A DNA stretch of 63,399 nt from an uncultured Rhodospirillaceae bacterium. Its GTDB lineage: Bacteria; Pseudomonadota; Alphaproteobacteria; Dongiales; Dongiaceae. Positions within the stretch are counted from its first letter, which is position 1. Each line of letters begins with the position of its first letter. The notes beneath the pieces are model-generated. The model was not told the DNA's origin, searched no databases, and was given only the letters and a program-made list of their open reading frames with translations. The stretch is taken from the NCBI GenBank assembly GCA_902826565.1, contig CADEFF010000009.1, positions 2,923-66,321 on the forward strand. Direction: 5' to 3'. A program made the translations under genes and the position numbers. Shown piece after piece: positions 15,573-22,555 of this stretch.

Positions 15573-16424
15573 ATGGCGACGGGCCCAATCCTCGAATCGA
15601 TCGAACGGCAGTCCAGCGGCCCCGGCGCCCTGACGGCCGTCATCCTCTGCGGCGGCCAGGGCACGCGGCTGCGCGAGGAGACGGAATTCAAGCCGAAGCC
15701 GATGGTCGAGATCGGCGGCCGGCCGATCCTCTGGCACATCATGAAGCACTACCGCCATTTCGGCGTGCGGAACTTCGTGCTCTGCCTCGGTTATCGCGGC
15801 GACCTGATCCGCGACTATTTCCTCAATTACCGCCTGCGCCAGAGCGACTTCGCGGTCGATCTGCAGAGCGGCGCCGTCGATGTGCTGAACCCGGCCGACC
15901 AGGAAGACTGGCGCGTGGTGCTGGCGGAGACCGGCGCCGACACCCAGACCGCCGCCCGGATCAAGCGCGCGCTCCGCTTCGTGCGCGGCTCGACCTTCTT
16001 CGCGACCTACGGCGACGGCCTCTCGGACGTCGATCTCGGCGCGCTCCTTGCGCATCACCGCCGCAGCCGCCGCGCCGCGACCGTGACCGCCGTGCATCCC
16101 TCCTCGCGCTATGGCGAGCTCGCCATCGACAAGGGGCTGGTGCGCTCCTTCCAGGAGAAGCCGCAGGTCACCGAAGGCTGGATCAATGGCGGCTTCATGG
16201 TGCTGGAGCGGCGCGCCTTCGACACGCTGAAGCCGGAAGACAACCTGCCGCTCGAGACCGGCGTGCTCGAGAGCCTCGCGTCGCGCCAGGAGCTGGCCGT
16301 CTATCAGCATGACGGTTTCTGGCAATGCATGGACACCTACCGCGAGATGTGCCTGCTGAACGAGATGTGGAGCAGCGGCCGTGCGCCCTGGCAGCTATGG
16401 CAGCCATGCCGGCTCACGGCCTAG
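15573..16424 (+). CDS. rfbF: Glucose-1-phosphate cytidylyltransferase
   Basis: 283 residues. Converts glucose-1-phosphate and CTP to CDP-glucose, the entry step of CDP-deoxysugar pathways. The nucleotidyltransferase signature TAVILCGGQGTRLREETEF is at about residues 21-39, followed by KPKPMVEIGGRPILWHIMKH. Also present: FVLCLGYRGDLIRDYF, ATYGDGLSDVDL and the end FWQCMDTYREMCLLNEMW. The N-terminus has about 18 residues more than usual. The 3' end overlaps rfbG. First gene of a six-gene unit preceded by a perfect CtrA box. Confidence 0.94.
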   Translation: MATGPILESIERQSSGPGALTAVILCGGQGTRLREETEFKPKPMVEIGGRPILWHIMKHYRHFGVRNFVLCLGYRGDLIRDYFLNYRLRQSDFAVDLQSGAVDVLNPADQEDWRVVLAETGADTQTAARIKRALRFVRGSTFFATYGDGLSDVDLGALLAHHRRSRRAATVTAVHPSSRYGELAIDKGLVRSFQEKPQVTEGWINGGFMVLERRAFDTLKPEDNLPLETGVLESLASRQELAVYQHDGFWQCMDTYREMCLLNEMWSSGRAPWQLWQPCRLTA

Positions 16425-17476
16425 ATCGGGATTTCTGGCGCGGGCGTCGGGTGCTGGTGACCGGCCATACCGGCTTCACCGGCGGCTGGCTCTGCCTCTG
16501 GCTCGCCGGGCTCGGCGCCCGGGTTTCGGGCTTCGCCCTGCCGCCCGAGTCGCAATCGCTCTTCGCAGCGCTCGGGCTCGAAGCCGGCCTCGACTCCCAT
16601 CTCGGCGATCTGCGCGACGCCCCCCGCCTCAAGACCGCAATCGAGGCCACCCGCCCCGAAATCGTGCTGCATCTGGCGGCGCAGGCGCTCGTCCGGCGCG
16701 CCCATGCGGCACCGATCGATAGCTTCGCCGTCAATGTGATGGGCACGGCGCATCTCCTCGAAGCGCTGCGCGGCTGCGACAGCCTGCGCAGCGTCGTCGT
16801 CGTGACGTCGGACAAGGTCTATCTCAATCGCGGCCTCGCCCGCGGCTATCGCGAGGCGGACCGGCTCGGCGGCCGCGAGCCCTATGCCGCGAGCAAGGCC
16901 TGCGCCGAGCTCGTGGTCGATTGCTATCGCCATTCCTATTTCGAGGATCGCGGCATCGCGATCGCGACGGCGCGGGCCGGCAACATCGTCGGCGGCGGCG
17001 ACTGGTCCGCCGATCGTCTGGTTCCCGACGCGATCCGCGCGTTCGCCCGCCGGGAGCCGCTGCGGCTGCGCCATCCTCACGCAACGCGCCCCTGGCAGCA
17101 TGTGCTGGAGGCCTGCGCCGGCTATCTCATGCTGGCGCGGGCGCTGACCGACGAGGCGGCGCTCGCGGCGGGCGCCTGGAACTTCGGCCCCACACCGGCC
17201 GACAGCCGCCCCGTCGCCTGGATCGCCGGCGAGCTCGCGCGGCTCTGGGGCGAGGGCGCCGCCTGGGAAACGCACAATCCGAGCAACGCGCCCTACGAGG
17301 AAAAGCTACTCGCGGTGAATGCGGCGAAGTCGGCGGCCGGGCTCGGCTGGAAACCGCGCTGGACCGCCGGCGATGCGCTCGCGCGCACGGTGCCCTGGTA
17401 CCGCGCGCAGATCGCGGGTCAATCAATGCGCGCCGTCTCGACGGCGCAGATCGAGGAATATGCGAATGCCGCTTAG
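16397..17476 (+). CDS. rfbG: CDP-glucose 4,6-dehydratase
   Basis: 359 residues, an SDR enzyme giving CDP-4-keto-6-deoxyglucose. The NAD-binding glycine motif VLVTGHTGFTGGWLCLWLAG (about residues 19-38) is the RfbG form. The active-site Tyr and Lys lie in EPYAASKACAEL, and VVVTSDKVYLNRG and HATRPWQHVLEACAGYL are typical. Start at 16397 (MAAMPAHG) is preferred; 16406 is equally possible. Both overlap the rfbF end. The last codons overlap the methyltransferase start. Confidence 0.93.
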   Translation: MAAMPAHGLDRDFWRGRRVLVTGHTGFTGGWLCLWLAGLGARVSGFALPPESQSLFAALGLEAGLDSHLGDLRDAPRLKTAIEATRPEIVLHLAAQALVRRAHAAPIDSFAVNVMGTAHLLEALRGCDSLRSVVVVTSDKVYLNRGLARGYREADRLGGREPYAASKACAELVVDCYRHSYFEDRGIAIATARAGNIVGGGDWSADRLVPDAIRAFARREPLRLRHPHATRPWQHVLEACAGYLMLARALTDEAALAAGAWNFGPTPADSRPVAWIAGELARLWGEGAAWETHNPSNAPYEEKLLAVNAAKSAAGLGWKPRWTAGDALARTVPWYRAQIAGQSMRAVSTAQIEEYANAA

Positions 17477-18740
17477 CGCCGCCGCTCTTGCCGCCGACCG
17501 CCCGATCGCCAAGCCGGCCGCGACCTGCCGGTTCTGCAGCACACCGCTCGAGCATGTGTTTCTCGATCTGGGCGCGACGCCGCCCGCCAACGCCTATATC
17601 GAGCCGGCCCGCCTCTCCCATGGCGAGCTCGCCTTCCCGCTCCGCGCCTATGTCTGCGGGCGCTGCTTCCTCGTGCAGCTCGAGGCGTTCCAGACCCCGG
17701 CCGAGATCTTCGGCAATTACGCCTACTTCTCCTCCTTCTCGCAGAGCTGGCTCGCGCATGCGAAGCAGTTCGCCGAGCAGGCGACGCAGCGGCTGAAGCT
17801 CGATTCCGCGAGCCTCGTGGTCGAGGTCGCGAGCAACGACGGCTATCTGCTGCAATATTTCCGCGAGCGCGGCATTCCGGTGCTCGGCATCGAGCCGGCC
17901 GCGAACGTGGCCGTGGTCGCGCGGGCCCGCGGCATTCCGACCGTCACCCGCTTTTTCGGGCGCGCCGCGGCCGAGCAGCTTCTCGCGGAAGGCCAGGCGG
18001 CGGACCTCATCGTCGGCAACAACGTGCTGGCCCATGTGCCGGACCTCAACGATTTCGTCGCCGGCCTCGCGCGCCTGCTGAAGCCGACCGGCACGATCAG
18101 CCTCGAGTTCCCGCATCTGCTGCGGCTCATCGCCGAGACGCAGTTCGACACGATCTATCACGAGCATTTCTCCTATTTCTCGATGGGCGCAGCGGAGCGC
18201 GTGCTGGCCGCCCACGGGCTCGATCTCGTCGATGTGGAGGAGCTGCCGACCCATGGCGGCTCGCTGCGGCTTTCGGCGCAGCATCACGGCAGAGCGATCC
18301 CGAGCCTGCGCGTGGCGAAGCTGCGCAACCGCGAGGCCCAGGCCGGGCTCGCCGATCTCGCCGGCTATCGCGGCTTCGCCGATCGCGTGGCGCACCTCAA
18401 GCGCGACCTGCTTCGCTTCCTGATCGAGGCGAAGGGTGCGGGCAAGCGCATCGTCGGCTATGGCGCGGCGGCGAAGGGCAACACGCTGCTCAATAGCTGC
18501 GGCATCGGCGGCGATTTCCTCGACTATGTGGTCGATGTCAGCCCGCACAAGCAGGGCCGCTACCTGCCGGGAAGCCGCCTCCGGATCGAGGCGCCGGCGA
18601 AGCTCGCCGAAACGAAGCCCGATTACGTTCTGATCCTGCCCTGGAACCTCACCGAGGAAATCCAGCGCGACGCCGCCCATATCGCGGAATGGGGCGGCCG
18701 TTTCGTGGTCGCCGTTCCGCAGCTTGCGATCCTGCCATGA
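17466..18740 (+). CDS. NDP-hexose C-methyltransferase (TylC3/NovU type)
   Basis: 424 residues. N-terminal zinc-binding domain with Cys21/Cys24 (CRFC) and Cys64/Cys67 (CGRC). Next is a SAM-binding motif VVEVASNDGYLLQYF (about 118-132), the active-site segment YHEHFSYFS, and a C-terminal domain with GKRIVGYGAAAKGNTLLN and YVVDVSPHKQGRYLPG. This matches SAM-dependent methyltransferases that add a carbon-linked methyl at C3 of NDP-4-keto-6-deoxy sugars. ATG 17466 has GAGGAA at 7-base spacing. With RfbF/RfbG it implies a branched CDP sugar. The exact carbon methylated is inferred. Confidence 0.85.
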   Translation: MPLSAAALAADRPIAKPAATCRFCSTPLEHVFLDLGATPPANAYIEPARLSHGELAFPLRAYVCGRCFLVQLEAFQTPAEIFGNYAYFSSFSQSWLAHAKQFAEQATQRLKLDSASLVVEVASNDGYLLQYFRERGIPVLGIEPAANVAVVARARGIPTVTRFFGRAAAEQLLAEGQAADLIVGNNVLAHVPDLNDFVAGLARLLKPTGTISLEFPHLLRLIAETQFDTIYHEHFSYFSMGAAERVLAAHGLDLVDVEELPTHGGSLRLSAQHHGRAIPSLRVAKLRNREAQAGLADLAGYRGFADRVAHLKRDLLRFLIEAKGAGKRIVGYGAAAKGNTLLNSCGIGGDFLDYVVDVSPHKQGRYLPGSRLRIEAPAKLAETKPDYVLILPWNLTEEIQRDAAHIAEWGGRFVVAVPQLAILP

Positions 18741-19276
18741 TCTTCCACGGGACCGGCCTTGCCGGCGCCTATCTGATCGAGCCGGAGCCGCAGCGCGACG
18801 AGCGCGGCAGCTTCGCGCGCACCTGGTCGGTCGAGACCTTCGCCGAGCGCGGGCTCGCGACGCGGTTCGAGCATTGCGCGACCTCCTTCAACCTCAGGCG
18901 CGACACGCTGCGCGGCCTCCACTTCCAGGCGGCGCCCGGCGCCGAGGCGAAGCTCGTCCGCTGCACGCGGGGACGCATCTTCGACGTCATCGTCGATCTT
19001 CGCCCCGGCGGCACCTGTCGCAGCTGGTACACCGCCGAGCTCAGCGCCGACAACCGGCGCATGATGTATGTGCCGGAAGGCTTCGCGCACGGCTTCCAGA
19101 CGCTGGAGCCGGAAAGCGAGCTCTTCTACCAGATCACCGCGGCCTATCGGCCGGAGCTGCAGCGCGGCATACGCTGGGACGATCCGACGCTCGCGATCGC
19201 CTGGCCGCCCGCGGTCGAGCGCATCATCTCGCCGCGCGACCGCGCCCTCCCCTTCATCGCATCCGCCGCAGCCTGA
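18737..19276 (+). CDS. RmlC-like NDP-4-keto-6-deoxyhexose epimerase
   Basis: 179 residues, a cupin of the dTDP-4-dehydrorhamnose 3,5-epimerase family. Motifs: DERGSFARTWS, TLRGLHFQAAPGAEAKLVRC (catalytic His in GLHFQ), GRIFDVIVDLR, VPEGFAHGFQTLE and the tail YRPELQRGIRWDDPTLAIAW. Start ATG 18737 overlaps the methyltransferase stop (ATGA). Here it probably epimerises C3 and/or C5 of a CDP-linked rather than dTDP-linked sugar, since no RmlA/RmlB lies nearby. Confidence 0.87.
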   Translation: MIFHGTGLAGAYLIEPEPQRDERGSFARTWSVETFAERGLATRFEHCATSFNLRRDTLRGLHFQAAPGAEAKLVRCTRGRIFDVIVDLRPGGTCRSWYTAELSADNRRMMYVPEGFAHGFQTLEPESELFYQITAAYRPELQRGIRWDDPTLAIAWPPAVERIISPRDRALPFIASAAA

Positions 19277-19292
19277 GGAGCCCGGTAGAACC

Positions 19293-20111
19293 ATGTATAC
19301 CATCGTCGGCGCGCGCGGCTTCGTCGGCAGGCACCTGGTCAAGCATCTGCTGGCCAAGGGCAGCACCCCTTTCACGCCCGCGCGCGACAATGCGGGGCTG
19401 TTCTCGCGTCCGCTCGGCCATGTGATCTATTGCGCCGGCCTCACCTCGGATTTCCTCGAGCGGCCCTTCGACACGGTCGAGGCGCATGTCACCCTCTTCG
19501 CCCGCATGCTGAAGGACGCGGTGTTCCAGAGCCTCACCTACCTCTCCTCGACGCGGCTCTATGACAGCGCCGACGGCAGCGGCGGCGAGAGCGCGACCCT
19601 GCATCTCGACCCGAACGAGCCCCGCCACCTCTACGATCTCAGCAAGGCGCTCGGCGAAAGCCTCTGCATCAATGCCGGTCGCGCCAATGTGCGCGCGGCG
19701 CGGCTCGCCTGCGTCTATTCCGACGATCTCTCCTCGGACGGCTTCCTGCATCGCGTCGTCTGGGCGTCGCGCAAGGAGCGCCACGCCCGGTTCGACGTGC
19801 CGCCGGATTCGGCGCGCGACTATATCCATATGGACGATGTGATCGCGGCCCTCCTCGCCATCGCCGAGCGCGGCAAGCGCCCGATCTACAACGTGGCGAG
19901 CGGCGTCAACATGACCAACGCCGAGCTCTTCCGGCTGGTGCGGCGGATCGACGGCTGCCAGATCGACGCCCAGCTCCCGCCGACCGGCCGCCCGGATCCC
20001 GTCATCGACGTACGCCCGCTCAAGGCCGATTTCGGCCTGGTGCCGAAGCCGCTGGTGATGCTCCTGCCCAACCTGCTCGGACGCGGCGGCCGGGCGAAGG
20101 GCGCCGCCTAG
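19293..20111 (+). CDS. NAD(P)-dependent nucleotide-sugar epimerase/reductase
   Basis: 272 residues, extended SDR. N-terminal MYTIVGARGFVGRHLVKHLL has the GxxGxxG dinucleotide motif. The catalytic Tyr and Lys are in RHLYDLSKALGES, and ARDYIHMDDVIAALLAIAER is the usual downstream motif. As the last redox enzyme of the unit it is the best candidate for reducing the 4-keto group to complete the CDP-deoxysugar; a 4-epimerase role is also possible. GAGGAG and GTAGAA precede ATG 19293. Confidence 0.8.
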   Translation: MYTIVGARGFVGRHLVKHLLAKGSTPFTPARDNAGLFSRPLGHVIYCAGLTSDFLERPFDTVEAHVTLFARMLKDAVFQSLTYLSSTRLYDSADGSGGESATLHLDPNEPRHLYDLSKALGESLCINAGRANVRAARLACVYSDDLSSDGFLHRVVWASRKERHARFDVPPDSARDYIHMDDVIAALLAIAERGKRPIYNVASGVNMTNAELFRLVRRIDGCQIDAQLPPTGRPDPVIDVRPLKADFGLVPKPLVMLLPNLLGRGGRAKGAA

Positions 20112-20116
20112 GCAAG

Positions 20117-20764
20117 ATGGAACTGGTCGGCCTCACGCGCGACGGGCTCGCGGACTATCTCGCGCGCCAGATCGACCATCACTTTCCGGATCGCGAGGGC
20201 GATACGCGGGGCGGCATCGCCAGGGCGCTCGACGAGGCCCTGGCGCGGCTCAATCGCTGCATCAACGCCGTGCGCATGTGGCCGGAGAACCGGTTCCACC
20301 ATCTCCATTCCGAGCAGAACACGATCTTCCTCGCCTATCTCGCCAACACCATCTGGCGCAATGGCGGGGACGCGAATCTCGCGACCAAGGTCTTCTATCT
20401 CAACAAGTCGCTGAACGGTTTCCACTGCTTCTACGATACCGAGCTGCCCGAGCGCTTCCTCGTCGGCCATTCGGTCGGCATCGTGCTGGTCCGGCTGAAA
20501 TACCCGGAATATTTCGCGATCTATCAGGGCTGCACCGTCGGCAAGAGCCACGGCAAGACGCCGGTCCTCGAGGACGGGCTCGTCATGTATCCGGGCAGCG
20601 CGATCATCGGCGACTGCAAGGTGAAGGCGCGGAGCTATATCGCGCAGGGCTGCTCGCTGGTCGATGCCGATACGCCGGGCGACTGCCTCGTCTTCAATGA
20701 GAACCGCCGGCCGGTCTTCAGGAAGCCCAAGCACGACATCCTCGCCGACCTGTTCCGGCTCTGA
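20117..20764 (+). CDS. Hexapeptide-repeat acyltransferase (CysE-like)
   Basis: 215 residues. The N-terminal half is helical. The C-terminal half shows left-handed beta-helix turns: VGHSVGIVLVRLKYPEYFAI, YQGCTVGKSHGKTPVLEDGL, VMYPGSAIIGDCKVKARSYI, then AQGCSLVDADTPGDCLVF. This resembles serine acetyltransferase and sugar O-acetyltransferases. Given the operon, an O- or N-acyl decoration of the sugar or glycan is more likely than cysteine synthesis. The acceptor is unknown. It starts 5 bases after the reductase gene. Confidence 0.7.
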   Translation: MELVGLTRDGLADYLARQIDHHFPDREGDTRGGIARALDEALARLNRCINAVRMWPENRFHHLHSEQNTIFLAYLANTIWRNGGDANLATKVFYLNKSLNGFHCFYDTELPERFLVGHSVGIVLVRLKYPEYFAIYQGCTVGKSHGKTPVLEDGLVMYPGSAIIGDCKVKARSYIAQGCSLVDADTPGDCLVFNENRRPVFRKPKHDILADLFRL

Positions 20765-20778
20765 GCGGCCGTTGTCCC

Positions 20779-21291
20779 TCAGAGCCGCGCCGCATAGTCG
20801 TTCAGCGCCGTCACATCGCCGATCCGCTCGACCGGCTTGCCTTCCCGCTCCGCCGCATCGCAGAGCGCGCGGATTGCCGGCATCCAGTCCCGCTCGGTTT
20901 CCCAGGCGGCGCTGAACATCGCTTCGGTGGACGGCATCTCGGTAATGCCGCCCGGCGGATAAGCGAGCGTTCCCGTGGCCCAGGCGATCTGGCGCTCGGC
21001 GATCAGCCAGAAATGCACCCAGAGCGGCATGTCGACGAGGACGATCCCGGTCGCGCGCGCGAAGCGCTGCGCCAGGGATTCGAGGCGGCCGAGCCCGTCG
21101 ATGACCCAGGCCTCGCCCCCGATCGCCTGCGCATGGGCCGTCTCGTACTCATCGTCCGGCGCCATCGCCCAGCCGGGCTTCCAGTAGAGCCGATCGATCT
21201 CGGTCAAGGGCAGGCCGCGCCGTTCGGCGAGCTTGCGCGCGAGCGTGGATTTGCCGCCCCCGGCATTGCCGATGATGACGATCCGCGCCAT
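20779..21291 (-). CDS. Adenylate-kinase-like P-loop protein (FlaR family)
   Basis: 170 residues. Walker A is IIGNAGGGKSTLARKL (residues 4-19). It is followed by LPLTEIDRLYWKPGW and EAWVIDGLGRLESLAQRFAR, the pattern of the family annotated as topology modulation protein FlaR, related to adenylate kinase. Its substrate is unknown. ATG 21291 starts the family motif; a longer frame adds an Arg/Pro-rich stretch with no family match. Convergent with the CDP-sugar operon and last of a minus-strand set after the GT41 and FkbM genes. Confidence 0.75.
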   Translation of the reverse strand: MARIVIIGNAGGGKSTLARKLAERRGLPLTEIDRLYWKPGWAMAPDDEYETAHAQAIGGEAWVIDGLGRLESLAQRFARATGIVLVDMPLWVHFWLIAERQIAWATGTLAYPPGGITEMPSTEAMFSAAWETERDWMPAIRALCDAAEREGKPVERIGDVTALNDYAARL

Positions 21292-21444
21292 GGAATGCGT
21301 GCCCCGCCCCGCCGGCCCCTTCGAGAGCGGCATGAATAGGCCAGGACGGGCGCCAGGCCAAGCGCCGGCCCGCGCCCGCGGGGCCACGCAGCTTGAGGAA
21401 TGCAGGCCGACCCGGGATCGCCGGACCGGCCGGGGCCGGATGCG

Positions 21445-22521
21445 TTACGCCGCACCCGCGAGCGGCTGATGCAGCTTCGGGTCGCGATGCTTGAGGAGCT
21501 TCGGGCTCACGCCCGAAACGAAGCGAAAGGCCGGATTGGCGAGGATGACGGGATTTTTCACCGCCAGCATGTTGAAGCCGTGCGGCGGGCCTTCGAGATA
21601 GGTTTCGTCCGGCCGGATCAGCTCGATCGGCTGGTTGCCCATCGGCACGTTCGACTGATAGTCGCGCACCGCGAAAAGCTGATAGCCGAGCCCGGTCAGA
21701 TACTGGCAGATCGGGGTGCTGTCGAGGCCCTGCGACCAGTCGACATAGTGGCGATGCAGCTCGAACACGATATGCGGGGCCGCGTCCCGCGGCTGGCCGA
21801 GATAGCGCTCGGCCCCGCGCAGCGCCGCGAATTCCGCGCCCTCGATGTCGAGCATGATGAGGCCGAGCCGCTCGATGCCGTCGAGCCGGCCATAGCTGTC
21901 GATCGTCGTGGTGAGGAAGGCGCCCTCCGCATCGGCCGCGGCCGGCGCCGGATAGGCGAAGGAATCGTCGCCCACGAGCTGCAGATGGTCGCGGTCGCGA
22001 TCCCAGAGCCCGATCGGGTTGAACTTCAGGTTGTTGAGGCCGTTGACCCTGGCATTGAGCTTCAGCATGGCGAGCTGGTCGGCGTTCGGCTCGAAGCAAT
22101 GCACCACGCCGCCCTGCTTCAGGATCTGCCGCGCCAGCAGCACCGCCTGGTCGCCCGAATAGGCGCCGCCGATGACCGCATGGGCGACGTCGCGGCCGAG
22201 CTCCAGCAGCAGGCGGGTGGTCTGCGGCTCCCAGACATGGTCGGGCCGCATGTCCGGCGCCAGCACGAACTCACGCGCGATCTTGGAGCGGTAGTGGAAG
22301 TGGAACTCGACGCCGGAGGCGAGCTGCTTCTGCAGCGGCCCCAGATCCCGATGCAGCGCATCGACGATCGGCCCCGTGACGGTTTCGCGCACATCGAGAT
22401 CGAGGCGCGCGAGCCGGGCTTCCACCTGCCGGAGCAGGATGAGGAACCGGGCTCTCAGCTCCTCGTCGCGGCCGATGGCGCCGAGCGCGGCGGCAAGCTT
22501 GCTGTCGTCTGCAGTCGTCAT
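21445..22521 (-). CDS. FkbM-family methyltransferase
   Basis: 358 residues. The N-terminal third is helical. The SAM fold follows: DVAHAVIGGAYSGDQAVLLA (glycine-rich motif I region), GGVVHCFEPNADQLAMLKLN, GAFLTTTIDSYGRLDGIERL and IMLDIEGAEFAALRGAERYL. The last two are typical of FkbM, whose members O-methylate sugars and small molecules. It lies 34 bases after the GT41 gene in the same direction, so it may methylate the glycan that GT41 transfers. Target inferred from context. Confidence 0.82.
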   Translation of the reverse strand: MTTADDSKLAAALGAIGRDEELRARFLILLRQVEARLARLDLDVRETVTGPIVDALHRDLGPLQKQLASGVEFHFHYRSKIAREFVLAPDMRPDHVWEPQTTRLLLELGRDVAHAVIGGAYSGDQAVLLARQILKQGGVVHCFEPNADQLAMLKLNARVNGLNNLKFNPIGLWDRDRDHLQLVGDDSFAYPAPAAADAEGAFLTTTIDSYGRLDGIERLGLIMLDIEGAEFAALRGAERYLGQPRDAAPHIVFELHRHYVDWSQGLDSTPICQYLTGLGYQLFAVRDYQSNVPMGNQPIELIRPDETYLEGPPHGFNMLAVKNPVILANPAFRFVSGVSPKLLKHRDPKLHQPLAGAA

Positions 22522-22555
22522 TTGGGGCTCCGTAATGGGCGGTCTCTCGCGAGGA